From assembly GCF_048266365.1 (NCBI RefSeq), contig NZ_JBLWZP010000002.1, positions 496,001 to 560,000 on the forward strand: a stretch of 64,000 nucleotides of DNA, read 5' to 3'. Positions 52,723-60,637 of this stretch are shown here, one piece after another. The position numbers were made by a program, and so were the translations under genes. The notes under the pieces are model-generated. The model saw nothing but the letters and a program-made list of their open reading frames with translations, ran no database searches and was not told the DNA's origin. The stretch is from Galbibacter sp048266365 (GTDB lineage: Bacteria > Bacteroidota > Bacteroidia > Flavobacteriales > Flavobacteriaceae). Positions within the stretch are counted from its first letter, which is position 1. Each line of letters opens with the position of its first letter.

Positions 52723-53409
52723 TCATACGAAATCCAGATCTAGTAACTTATACAAATTTTGTCTCCCTTTTGAAGTCAAAACGAGTTCGCGTGAGAATTG
52801 TACGCGTTTGAACCAGTGGTTCTCAAGACCCTTTTCCAACAAAACAGCGCCTAGGTGTCCTGCAATATGTGGACGACGCTCAGACCAATCGAGACATTGT
52901 CTTGCTAAAGGACGACGGCTCTTTAGCAAGTCCCCTTCAAAAATACGAATAGAAGCTAACCATTCCCATCCCTTGGTACTGACTAAAAAGTCCTTGTCTC
53001 TCGGCATTAAGTATCCTCTTTTAACCATGGCATTGGTTATGGAAACACCCACAAATCCGGCAAGATGGTCATAACAACTTCTACAGTACGTTACGCCTTC
53101 ATTCAGATCCCTCTTTTTTTGAACCTCACATGTATTGTATTGCATCAGGTTAGCTAGTGACTCAACAGCATATGCCACCTCAGCATTGGCAAAACTATAA
53201 TAACGATGCCTTCCCTGGGGCACCACTTTAAGAACCCCTCCCTTTAGTAGCTTATTAAGATGGTTACTTAGTGAAGTTGGTGAAACAGAAACAGCATGTG
53301 CTAACTCAGTGGCGGTATAGGCTCTACCATCTAGTAATTTCCACAAAATTTTAGCACGAGCGGGCTCACAAATTAGTGCCGCAATGTTCACAAAATTAGA
53401 TTCACCCAT
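52723..53409 (-). CDS. ArsR-type winged-helix regulator
   Basis: A 228-residue regulator. Residues 10-75 form the ArsR winged helix (EPARAKILWKLLDGRAYTATELAHAVSVSPTSLSNHLNKLLKGGVL, with the recognition helix at about 43-58). The long C-terminal part (about 90-228) carries Cys-94, then Cys-109 and Cys-112 in TYCRSCYDHLAG; C-Y-D-H-L-A-G is conserved in this subfamily, and a second helical domain follows. It is not a simple metal sensor such as SmtB because the usual metal residues are absent. It is divergent from an ACT protein and an OsmC gene, and its start codon is inside a perfect palindrome, so it probably represses its own gene and that operon. Confidence 0.82.
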   Translation of the reverse strand: MGESNFVNIAALICEPARAKILWKLLDGRAYTATELAHAVSVSPTSLSNHLNKLLKGGVLKVVPQGRHRYYSFANAEVAYAVESLANLMQYNTCEVQKKRDLNEGVTYCRSCYDHLAGFVGVSITNAMVKRGYLMPRDKDFLVSTKGWEWLASIRIFEGDLLKSRRPLARQCLDWSERRPHIAGHLGAVLLEKGLENHWFKRVQFSRELVLTSKGRQNLYKLLDLDFV

Positions 53410-53431
53410 AATTCATTATTAAATGAATTAT
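53408..53431. promoter_or_regulatory. Perfect 10-bp palindrome over the ArsR-like start codon
   Basis: ATAATTCATT (53408-53417) and AATGAATTAT (53422-53431), a perfect inverted repeat with a 4-base spacer. The first bases overlap the regulator's ATG (53407-53409) and the whole lies just upstream of the candidate ACT promoter. This is the kind of dyad ArsR-family dimers bind. Confidence 0.65.
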
Positions 53432-53448
53432 AAAAGTAAAAAGTAATT

Positions 53449-53456
53449 TAGTTTTG
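53449..53456 (+). promoter_or_regulatory. Candidate -7 element for the ACT/OsmC genes
   Basis: TAGTTTTG, an exact TAnnTTTG match, lies 21 bases before the ACT start codon and 17 bases after the palindrome, close enough for repressor control. Confidence 0.55.
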
Positions 53457-53477
53457 AAGAAACAAAAACAATAAAAG

Positions 53478-53891
53478 ATGAAAGATTTAGAGATTTTACT
53501 TGAAAACAAGCTCGGCGAACTAGCTCGACTAGGAAAAATTCTAGGAGAAAATAACATTAGCTTGGAAGGAGGTGGTACTTTTCAGAATGAGGAATTTTGC
53601 ATTGCCCATTTTTTGGTAAAAGAACCAGAAGCCGCTAAATTTGCACTGGAAAACAATGGCATTAAAGTAGTTGGAGTGCATGACGTTTTAATATTGAAAC
53701 TTCGACAAGACATTCCAGGACAACTTGGAAACTTCTGCTCCAAACTAGCCGATGGTCAAGTGAACATACTAAATCAATACAGTGACCACGACAACCAGCT
53801 TATCATAGTGGTTGATAAGCCAATTGAAGGAAAGAAAATTGTTGACCATTGGATGGAAACATGGTGGGGAAACCAAGATTATAGTATTTAA
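53478..53891 (+). CDS. Tandem ACT-domain protein
   Basis: A 137-residue protein made of two ACT-like halves (about 1-70 and 72-130). Residues 1-32 read MKDLEILLENKLGELARLGK ILGENNISLEGG, the first ACT motif, and KLRQDIPGQLGNFCSKLADGQVNILNQYSDHDNQLIIVVDKPIEGKKI the second. ACT domains bind amino acids or other small ligands. There is no enzyme domain, so it may be a ligand sensor or a partner protein. It is the first gene of the OsmC pair, 23 bases before OsmC, and divergent from the ArsR-like gene. The function is unknown. Confidence 0.75.
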   Translation: MKDLEILLENKLGELARLGKILGENNISLEGGGTFQNEEFCIAHFLVKEPEAAKFALENNGIKVVGVHDVLILKLRQDIPGQLGNFCSKLADGQVNILNQYSDHDNQLIIVVDKPIEGKKIVDHWMETWWGNQDYSI

Positions 53892-53914
53892 AACAAAAAA
53901 ACACTATAGATAAA

Positions 53915-54397
53915 ATGAGCAAACAACACCATTACACTACTGGTCTACGGTGGACGGGTAATCAGGGAACGGGCACCAGCAATTACAAGGATTTTCAGCG
54001 AAGTCATAGTATCAAAGTTTCAGGCAAACCTGAAATTCAAGGTTCCTCTGATCCATCGTTTCGGGGTGATAAGACCAAATACAATCCTGAAGAGCTATTC
54101 CTTTCCTCTCTATCCAGCTGTCATATGCTTTGGTATCTACACCTATGTGCTGTCAATGAGGTTAGGGTTGTTGATTATACGGACCAAGCCACAGCTACGA
54201 TGGAAGAGAATACTGATGGAGGTGGAAAATTCATCGAAGTCATTCTACATCCAAAAGTAATCGTTGAAGAGCAAGGCATGATCGAAAAAGCTATGGCCTT
54301 GCATAAAGAGGCTAACGAGAAATGTTTTATAGCAAATTCAGTTAATTTTAAGGTGATCCATAGGCCAAGTTGTAAGGTTAGTAACTCGGTAGATTAA
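53915..54397 (+). CDS. OsmC-family protein
   Basis: A 160-residue OsmC/Ohr-superfamily protein. The cysteine pair is Cys-69 (SSLSSCHMLW) and Cys-137 (NEKCFIANS), which in peroxide-reducing members forms the redox centre; the fold start NYKDFQRSHSIKVSGKPE matches the OsmC type. It likely detoxifies organic hydroperoxides in the cytoplasm, but the ligand may differ given the ACT neighbour. It is 23 bases after the ACT gene and ends before a strong hairpin that also serves the converging oxidoreductase. Confidence 0.88.
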   Translation: MSKQHHYTTGLRWTGNQGTGTSNYKDFQRSHSIKVSGKPEIQGSSDPSFRGDKTKYNPEELFLSSLSSCHMLWYLHLCAVNEVRVVDYTDQATATMEENTDGGGKFIEVILHPKVIVEEQGMIEKAMALHKEANEKCFIANSVNFKVIHRPSCKVSNSVD

Positions 54398-54408
54398 ACG
54401 AGCATTGC

Positions 54409-54443
54409 GAAAAAAAAAAGCGGAACCTAAAAAGGGTTCCGCT
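54409..54443 (-). terminator. Strong terminator after the Gfo/Idh/MocA gene
   Basis: AGCGGAACC (54419-54427) pairs with GGTTCCGCT (54435-54443). On the minus strand the stem is followed by a ten-T run. On the plus strand it can also end the OsmC transcript, with only a weak T run. Confidence 0.85.
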
Positions 54444-54466
54444 ATATGTTTAAAAATTTAAATGGA

Positions 54467-55927
54467 TTACATTTCCCAACCCTGACGATATTCTCGGGTT
54501 ACATATTGATTGGCTTCTTCGAGATTGGTAATCTTCATATTATTACCATCCCAAAGTAGTTTTTTACGACCGTAGTACTGTACGTTATTGCCGCTTTCTT
54601 TTCTAAGCATATAGCTACGTATAGCTAAATTACCCATAAGTACGGTTTCGGTCATTGGACCGGCATAGTCAAAAGATGACGTTAATGCTTTGTGCTCTTT
54701 ACTGTTAAATCCAGCCTTACACGCTTCGACCCATTTGCGTTGGTGCCCATATTCAGCTTCTTCCATAACATCACCTTCAGGACCAAACTCAGTGGTACCA
54801 TCGTTTAAATATAACTTAGGCATCATTGGAGAACTATCGTTGATGTTAGTTGAAATAATACCATTTTCTCCATGGATTAAAACACCATTAGCACTGTTTT
54901 GCCCTCCGATATCACTGTCCGCAGGAATAATATCCGGATGTGAAGGACGAATTCCGCCATCACTCCAGGTCATCACAATCGGAGAATTCGATTTTTCTGT
55001 GGCATCAAAATTTAACGTAATAAACGATGAAGGTGGACATCCTTCAGGATGATAATCCGGTGTCCACATTTGTGAATAAACCGAACTTACACTACATTCG
55101 GCAGCAGTTGGATACATCAGTCCAAGAGATCTAAATGGAATGTCAATTAAATGACATCCTACATCACCTAGTGCTCCAGTTCCATAATCCCACCAACCAC
55201 GCCAATTAAATGGATGGATGTTTGGAATGTACGGAGTTTGTTTTGCCGGACCTAACCATAAGTCCCAATTCAAGGCCTCCGGCTTCTTACTGGGATCTGC
55301 TGAAGGCATGGCGCCTCCTTGTGGCCATACTGGCCTATTGGTCCACACCTCAACTTTGGATATCTTACCTAGTTTACCTGAGTCTATCCAACCTTGAACT
55401 AATTTATGTAATGGATTCGAAGCGCCCTGATTTCCCATTTGAGTGACGATCTTTTCAGATCTCGCCATCTCAGTAAGCATCCTTGCCTCTCGAATATTAT
55501 GCGTCATTGGCTTTTGAACATAGACATGCTTTCCACGTTCCATAGCGTATTTAGCTGCAGGTCCGTGTACGTGATCAGGTGTAGAAATAGTCACGGCATC
55601 TAGATCCTTTTCCTTATCTAACATTTCTCTAAAGTCAGCGTATAACTTGGCCTTAGGGAATTTTTCAACAGTTTTGGCAGCCGATCCGGAAAAATCAACA
55701 TCACACAAGGCAACAACGCGTTCTCTTCCTCCTACGGAGGCATTAGTAATGTCAGAGTGTCCTTTACCTCCCGCACCGATGGCCGCGATGTTTAGTCTGT
55801 CGCTAGGCGCTACAAAACCCACTCCACCAAGAACATGCCTAGGCACGATCATAAAGGAAGAAGCAAGGGCTGTAGTTTTAATGAAATTTCGCCTTGAACT
55901 TGACGAATCAGTTTTCTTTTGCTTCAT
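54467..55927 (-). CDS. Tat-exported Gfo/Idh/MocA-family oxidoreductase
   Basis: A 486-residue NAD(P)-dependent sugar or polyol dehydrogenase-like protein. The N terminus has a twin-arginine signal (SSRRNFIKTTALASSFMIVPRHVLGG), so it is exported folded to the periplasm, as is common for Bacteroidota members. The Rossmann part starts NIAAIGAGGKGHSDI, the E-K-P-like segment VQKPMTH is at about residue 138, and the C-terminal domain has GWWDYGTGALGDVGCHLID. The substrate is unknown; inositol-like or glycan-derived sugars are possible. It has no neighbouring glycan genes here, so the context gives little. Confidence 0.9.
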   Translation of the reverse strand: MKQKKTDSSSSRRNFIKTTALASSFMIVPRHVLGGVGFVAPSDRLNIAAIGAGGKGHSDITNASVGGRERVVALCDVDFSGSAAKTVEKFPKAKLYADFREMLDKEKDLDAVTISTPDHVHGPAAKYAMERGKHVYVQKPMTHNIREARMLTEMARSEKIVTQMGNQGASNPLHKLVQGWIDSGKLGKISKVEVWTNRPVWPQGGAMPSADPSKKPEALNWDLWLGPAKQTPYIPNIHPFNWRGWWDYGTGALGDVGCHLIDIPFRSLGLMYPTAAECSVSSVYSQMWTPDYHPEGCPPSSFITLNFDATEKSNSPIVMTWSDGGIRPSHPDIIPADSDIGGQNSANGVLIHGENGIISTNINDSSPMMPKLYLNDGTTEFGPEGDVMEEAEYGHQRKWVEACKAGFNSKEHKALTSSFDYAGPMTETVLMGNLAIRSYMLRKESGNNVQYYGRKKLLWDGNNMKITNLEEANQYVTREYRQGWEM

Positions 55928-56297
55928 AATTTGATTAGAATTAATGCTTGTATTTAAAGTTGCTAAAACGATTTAGGTTTCATTCCAAAGCTTAATAAAT
56001 AGAGTATCACTTTAAAATGATGTTTTAAAGATAGTAAAATAATACACTTATTAAAGCTACTATTACAAAAATTCTATTATCCTACTGTTAATTTGTAATT
56101 GTAGCACTTGATAAAAAGATACTTATTTTCTTTTTAATTTAGCAGGAACCCATAGAGATTAATGGGTTGAGGATTGGAAATAAAAAATTCTTGTTCTCCC
56201 TAAGAATAACCATGCATTGGTAGTACTTCAAGGCGAACAAGAATTTATATTTATTACTATAGGTTTTGAAAAAGTTTGTACAGCTACTGAATTTCTG
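55928..56297. other. Intergenic region between the oxidoreductase and cysteine desulfurase genes
   Basis: About 370 bases between two minus-strand genes. It holds the long inverted repeat at 56185-56246 and a smaller AACCCAT/ATGGGTT hairpin near 56148-56169. I see no gene and no clear TAnnTTTG element for the oxidoreductase. Confidence 0.45.
56179..56246 (-). terminator. Terminator-like long-loop hairpin after the cysteine desulfurase gene
   Basis: AAATTCTTGTTC (56185-56196) and GAACAAGAATTT (56235-56246) form a perfect 12-bp stem separated by 38 bases, which include a smaller ACCA/TGGT core. On the minus strand it is followed by TTTTTATTT. It lies 52 bases after the gene's stop. The loop is unusually long for a terminator. 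Confidence 0.55.
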
Positions 56298-57446
56298 TTA
56301 GTTTACAATGTACTCTTTCAAACATTCTATGACATAATCCAATTCTTCTTTAGTATTGAATTTTGAGAAGGAAAATCGTATCGAAGGCTTTTCTAGATCT
56401 TCTTGACTTAAGATCTCATTTAGGACATGAGAACCTGTATCACTACCGCTTTGACAAGCAGAACCCTTAGAACAACTAATTCCTTTGAGATCCAATTGAA
56501 ATAAAAGCAAAGCTCCCTTTTCTGAACTTAAAGGTAAACACACATTAACCAGTGTATAGGTGCTTTTTGAATCATCTCCGCTGTTCCCATTTAACTTAAC
56601 ACCAGGTATTTCCTGCTGTAAGCGCTCGATAAAATATGTTTTTAATGCTCGTACTTGACTACGCTCTTGCTCAAGATTTTCGTAGGCCAACACAAAAGCC
56701 GTTTCTAAACCTACAATATTATGGAAGGGCTCCGTACCAGCTCTAAATCCTCGCTCCTGCTCTCCTCCGTGGATCATAGGTTTTAAAGGAATATTCTTTC
56801 TGATAAACGCGAATCCAACGCCTTTGGGTCCATGAAACTTATGGGCTGCTGCAGTTAAAAAGTCGACTGGAGTTTTGGCTAAATCCCACTCCCAGTGTCC
56901 GACCGACTGTACTGTATCCGAATGAAAATATACCTGATACTCCTTACATACTGCTGCAAAGGCATCAATGTCTATCATATTTCCGATTTCGTTATTTATA
57001 TGCATCAAACTCACCAAGGTTTTTTCAGTGGTGGCTTGTAAAATGGATTTTAGATCCTCCAAATCCGGGGATCCAAATTCATCTAAGTTCACATAAGAAA
57101 CCTGTATTCCATGAGTGTGTTGCAGAGCCTCTACAGTATGTAAAACTGCATGATGTTCAATTTTCGAAGTCACAATATGTTTCACGCCCAAATCTATAAC
57201 GGCGCTTGTCAAAATCATATTATCAGCCTCTGTACCTCCAGAGGTGAAAATGATTTCAGAGGGACTTGCATTTAATTGCTTTGCAATGGTTTTACGAGCT
57301 TTCTCAATTTGAGTTTTTGCCGCTCTACCAAAACTATGGGTGGAAGAAGGGTTTCCGTAAAAATTCGCCAACGCATCTTGCATATCGGCGATTACTTCTG
57401 GTCTAGGCTGTGTTGTCGCAGCACTATCTAAATACACTTTTTGCAT
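56298..57446 (-). CDS. Cysteine desulfurase (NifS/IscS family)
   Basis: A 382-residue PLP enzyme that takes sulfur from cysteine for iron-sulfur clusters or thiolation. Lys-203 in AAAHKFHGPKGVG binds PLP, and Cys-331 in SKGSACQSGSD is the persulfide cysteine. The start MQKVYLDSAATTQPRPEV is normal for the NifS/IscS class I group. No isc, suf or nif genes are adjacent. A promoter with -7 element TAATTTTG ends 6 bases before the ATG, so the mRNA may lack a leader. Confidence 0.93.
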   Translation of the reverse strand: MQKVYLDSAATTQPRPEVIADMQDALANFYGNPSSTHSFGRAAKTQIEKARKTIAKQLNASPSEIIFTSGGTEADNMILTSAVIDLGVKHIVTSKIEHHAVLHTVEALQHTHGIQVSYVNLDEFGSPDLEDLKSILQATTEKTLVSLMHINNEIGNMIDIDAFAAVCKEYQVYFHSDTVQSVGHWEWDLAKTPVDFLTAAAHKFHGPKGVGFAFIRKNIPLKPMIHGGEQERGFRAGTEPFHNIVGLETAFVLAYENLEQERSQVRALKTYFIERLQQEIPGVKLNGNSGDDSKSTYTLVNVCLPLSSEKGALLLFQLDLKGISCSKGSACQSGSDTGSHVLNEILSQEDLEKPSIRFSFSKFNTKEELDYVIECLKEYIVN

Positions 57447-57451
57447 GTTAG

Positions 57452-57482
57452 CAAAATTACTTTTAATTAAAATTATTCACAA
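57452..57482 (-). promoter_or_regulatory. Promoter of the cysteine desulfurase gene
   Basis: On the minus strand TTG (57480-57482), 20 bases, then TAATTTTG (57452-57459). The ATG begins at 57446, only 5 bases after the -7 element, which points to a leaderless or nearly leaderless transcript. Confidence 0.65.
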
Positions 57483-57509
57483 TAAATTTCGTTATAAACT
57501 GAGTTGTGT

Positions 57510-57517
57510 TACATTTG
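57510..57517 (+). promoter_or_regulatory. Candidate -7 element of the Ca-repeat lipoprotein gene
   Basis: TACATTTG matches the TAnnTTTG consensus exactly 21 bases before the ATG at 57539. No TTG at the usual -33 distance. Confidence 0.5.
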
Positions 57518-57538
57518 CTAAAGCTTAAAATTCAGGTG

Positions 57539-58453
57539 ATGAAGAAAATTTTATTTTTGGTTCTAGGGCTGCTTATCTTTAGCTGTGATGACGGTGATAT
57601 TATAATTGAAGAACTCAGCTTCGACAGTACTGAAATCGACAATGCCTGTGGTCAACTTACACTATACAAGATCTCAGAGACAGGTACTGAGGCATTGATC
57701 TTAGAAATAAATGGAAATGATGGAAGCTTTTTAAACACCCTTGAAAATCAAGTTGACACTACTACATTTACTATCAACAACTCTTCTGTAAAGGTACTCT
57801 ATAGAATCTTTGATGCCAAAGTAAGTGGTGATTACTTTTGTCAAAACATTCCACCTACAACACCATTAGTAACCGAAGAGTGGTATGCTCGTAGTGGTAC
57901 CATTCAAGTGGTTACAAGCTTACTTGAAGATGACGAGGATGAAATTCCATTTACCAATGAAGGAGCAGTGGTATTAGAAAATGGAACTATAGATAAGGCG
58001 AATTCTCAGAACACAGATGGCGATGCATATCCAGATTACCTTGACATCGATGACGATGGAGACAATGTACCTACTATCGAAGAAATAGACATTGTTGACG
58101 GCGTAGCCGTATTTAGGGATACTGATGGTGATGGAATTCCAAATCACCTAGATCCAGATGATGACAATGATGGTATTTTGACTATTAATGAAGATTTGAA
58201 TGGAGACGGAAACCCGGCAAATGACACTACAATAATCGATGGAGTTGCCGTTCCGAATTATTTGACCAGCGTAACAGCTGTGGCAAGTACAAATGAAACC
58301 ATAAAACTCAAAAACAACTACAAACAAATCTACACTAGTGTGATCAGCTTTGTTGACGGGTTCCAATTGGAAAACGGAAGCGAAGAGATTAAATATGATG
58401 TGGATGAGTACATTTTTGGAACCTATACTATTGAAAACTCCATTAACGAATAA
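57539..58453 (+). CDS. Lipoprotein with calcium-binding thrombospondin type 3-like repeats
   Basis: A 304-residue lipoprotein; the ATG at 57539 gives a clean lipobox (LLIFSCDDGD). Residues 1-19 are the signal and the mature part begins at the cysteine. A beta-rich region (about 25-135) with a D-D-E-D-E stretch is followed by calcium-type acidic repeats: DTDGDGIPNHLDPDDDNDGI and a related DGDAYPDYLDIDDDGDNVP, which are the type 3 thrombospondin-like repeats of Bacteroidota surface proteins. The binding partner is unknown, but calcium-dependent folding on the cell surface is likely. The gene stands alone. Confidence 0.78.
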   Translation: MKKILFLVLGLLIFSCDDGDIIIEELSFDSTEIDNACGQLTLYKISETGTEALILEINGNDGSFLNTLENQVDTTTFTINNSSVKVLYRIFDAKVSGDYFCQNIPPTTPLVTEEWYARSGTIQVVTSLLEDDEDEIPFTNEGAVVLENGTIDKANSQNTDGDAYPDYLDIDDDGDNVPTIEEIDIVDGVAVFRDTDGDGIPNHLDPDDDNDGILTINEDLNGDGNPANDTTIIDGVAVPNYLTSVTAVASTNETIKLKNNYKQIYTSVISFVDGFQLENGSEEIKYDVDEYIFGTYTIENSINE

Positions 58454-58539
58454 GTAGTGGGGTAATTTTAAAAGAGCGCAAGAATCGTATTTGTCGGGCC
58501 ATTTAGAAATGGGATCTTTACAGTGTTAAATTCAGGGAA

Positions 58540-59400
58540 ATGAATACACAACAAGAAATAGATTACAACCGCATAGCAAAGGTTATACGCTACATCAATG
58601 CCAATTTCAGACAACAACCAAGTCTTGAGGAACTCGCTGAGCAAGTACACCTAAGTCCATACCATTTTCAACGACTCTTTAAACAATGGGCTGGTACCAG
58701 CCCTAAGAAATTTCTCCAGTATATCAGTCTAAACCATGCCAAAAATTTATTGAAGGACCGACAGGCTACCCTTTTTGATACCTCATATGATACTGGCTTA
58801 TCTGGAACTGCACGTCTCCATGATTTGTTTGTAAACATTGAAGGAATGACACCGGCAGAATTTAAAAATGGTGGCGTCAACCTACAGATAATGTACAACT
58901 TCCATTCAAGCCCATTTGGTAATTTACTTGTTGCCAGCACATCTAAGGGCATCTGCCATATGGCCTTTTATACAGATCAAGACAAAGAATTTTCGGCATT
59001 AGTAAATAAATTTCCTAAGGCGATTTATTACCGTAAAACAGATAACCATCAACAAAATGCACTTCGGGTTTTTAATCATGACCTTAGTGATATAGAAGAT
59101 ATTAAATTACATCTTAAGGCAACCAATTTTCAATTAAAAGTATGGGAAGCACTGTTGAAGATCCCTTTTGGAGAACTTTCCACCTATGGTAAACTTGCCA
59201 AACAAATCGGAAACCCAAAAGCGTCAAGAGCTGTAGGAACTGCCATCGGGAGCAATTGTGTTGCCGTTTTGATCCCCTGTCATCGCGTAATTCAATCTAC
59301 GGGAGCCATAGGAGGTTACAAATGGGAAACTCCCAGGAAATCGGCTATCATCGGTTGGGAACAGGCACAACTAAATTTGGAAGCAGAAGCCAATCCATAA
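58540..59400 (+). CDS. AraC HTH fused to O6-alkylguanine-DNA methyltransferase (Ada-like)
   Basis: A 286-residue fusion. Residues 1-105 carry an AraC double helix-turn-helix (IAKVIRYINANFRQQPSLEELAEQVHLSPYHFQRLFKQWAGTSPKKFLQY). Residues 120-286 are the DNA methyltransferase, with acceptor Cys-247 in IPCHRVIQSTG and the GELSTYGKLAKQIGNPKASRAVG and GGYKWETPRK blocks. E. coli Ada also has an N-terminal zinc domain that senses methylphosphotriesters; it is missing here, so self-activation by phosphotriester repair is unlikely. It likely repairs O6-methylguanine and may regulate itself through the HTH. Confidence 0.9.
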   Translation: MNTQQEIDYNRIAKVIRYINANFRQQPSLEELAEQVHLSPYHFQRLFKQWAGTSPKKFLQYISLNHAKNLLKDRQATLFDTSYDTGLSGTARLHDLFVNIEGMTPAEFKNGGVNLQIMYNFHSSPFGNLLVASTSKGICHMAFYTDQDKEFSALVNKFPKAIYYRKTDNHQQNALRVFNHDLSDIEDIKLHLKATNFQLKVWEALLKIPFGELSTYGKLAKQIGNPKASRAVGTAIGSNCVAVLIPCHRVIQSTGAIGGYKWETPRKSAIIGWEQAQLNLEAEANP

Positions 59401-59421
59401 CAACACTTATAAGATCTCGGT

Positions 59422-59973
59422 TTACAATGCACTCTGATGAATGTAGACCTCGGTAGCACCGAGTCCATATTCGCGATAATTGGCATCATAGTAGCTGATG
59501 CAATCATATCGAGAAAAGAGGAAATGTAGTTCAGACTTCAGTACCCCCTCACCCATTCCATGAATAAAAACCACCCGTTGAATTCTTTTGGAAATTGCAA
59601 ATTCAAGTTGACCTCTTGCCGTATTGAGTTGAAGGTTCAGTATATCAAAATTGGTCATGGATTTGGATTTGGCAGTGAGTTTTTCAATATGCAGATCCAC
59701 CTCCATTGCAGGAACTTGTTTCTCCTTTTTCTTTTTGACAAAGGAACGCTTTTTTATTTTAGATTCCTTTTCAGACAAAGCATGGTACACATCAATATTA
59801 CTCACCTTAAGGGAAGAATCATCATTGATTACCACCAATTCATCAAACATGAATTCCATATCGAAACCATCAGTAGTACGCACTGTGGCAGATCGATCGC
59901 CAAGCTTAAGGATGTACCCTTTTATAGCATCATCCAAAACCTCCACCCTAACTCCTACTTCAAACTTACTCAT
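59422..59973 (-). CDS. Smr-domain protein with DUF2027-like N terminus
   Basis: A 183-residue protein. The first 50 residues (MSKFEVGVRVEVLDDAIKGYILKLGDRSATVRTTDGFDMEFMFDEL) form a small beta domain of the DUF2027 type. A basic linker (KKRSFVKKKKEKQ) follows, and residues 90-183 are an Smr domain with VDLHIEKL and the glycine-rich IHGMGEGVLKSELHFLF. Smr domains bind nucleic acid and can act as nicking endonucleases. No MutS part is present, so it is the short Smr type. Its stop is 21 bases from the converging methyltransferase. Confidence 0.85.
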   Translation of the reverse strand: MSKFEVGVRVEVLDDAIKGYILKLGDRSATVRTTDGFDMEFMFDELVVINDDSSLKVSNIDVYHALSEKESKIKKRSFVKKKKEKQVPAMEVDLHIEKLTAKSKSMTNFDILNLQLNTARGQLEFAISKRIQRVVFIHGMGEGVLKSELHFLFSRYDCISYYDANYREYGLGATEVYIHQSAL

Positions 59974-59998
59974 ATAGCTACCTTGTTTTCTTGAAGCT

Positions 59999-60217
59999 TT
60001 AGTTTTTACTTACTATGTCCTGATGATCATCAGAGTCATCGACTTCATTTTCCACTTCTTTATTATCCTTAACCCAGAACTTAGTACACTTGTAAAGTCC
60101 AAACATCAGTAAAATAAAGCCTACAATCTTTAAGTACCCATCATAAGTTGATGCCTCGTCACTTAGAAATATAATTCCCGCACCTAGAACAATACAAACA
60201 ATTGCAAACACTCTCAT
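59999..60217 (-). CDS. Small membrane protein, function unknown
   Basis: A 72-residue protein with two hydrophobic segments (about 2-19 and 29-48, VFAIVCIVLGAGIIFLS and YLKIVGFILLMFGLYKCTKFW) and an acidic C-terminal tail (KDNKEVENEVDDSDDHQD). I do not recognise the family. It is 25 bases upstream of the Smr gene on the same strand and may be co-transcribed with it. Confidence 0.55.
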   Translation of the reverse strand: MRVFAIVCIVLGAGIIFLSDEASTYDGYLKIVGFILLMFGLYKCTKFWVKDNKEVENEVDDSDDHQDIVSKN

Positions 60218-60323
60218 AAAGCAAACATTTTTTATTTGTTGTATGCAAAAATAGCACTTTGAAATGGGTTAGATTCACAACTTTTTAATAAGTTTACACA
60301 AGATATCTTGGCACCGCAGTTAA

Positions 60324-60620
60324 ATGATGCAAATTTTGAATAGCAGTATTGAAGACTACATGATTCCGTGTTTAAACAAAACATTGTTAGGAATGGAATG
60401 CCCAGGTTGTGGATTACAGCGATCTTTGTTCTTGTTAGGACAAGGAGAATTTGTAGCCGCTTTCAAGATGTATCCCGCTATTTATCCATTACTTATCTTT
60501 TTAATATTCATAGGGCTTTCAACTTTTAGGAGTTTTAAGTATTCCAATAAAATAAAAATGTATTTGGCACTGCTAACTATTGCCACTATCATAATCAGTT
60601 ATATCAATAAACTAATTTAA
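60324..60620 (+). CDS. DUF2752 domain protein
   Basis: A 98-residue membrane protein of the DUF2752 family, recognised by PCLNKTLLGMECPGCGLQRS at about residues 14-32, with two cysteines in CPGCG, and two hydrophobic spans (about 50-66, 78-96). The family has no known function. It is followed after 17 bases by a CCC-motif protein, a pairing that is common in Bacteroidota. The start codon could be the first or second of two adjacent ATG codons. Confidence 0.8.
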   Translation: MMQILNSSIEDYMIPCLNKTLLGMECPGCGLQRSLFLLGQGEFVAAFKMYPAIYPLLIFLIFIGLSTFRSFKYSNKIKMYLALLTIATIIISYINKLI

Positions 60621-60637
60621 CCTTTATAACAATCAAT

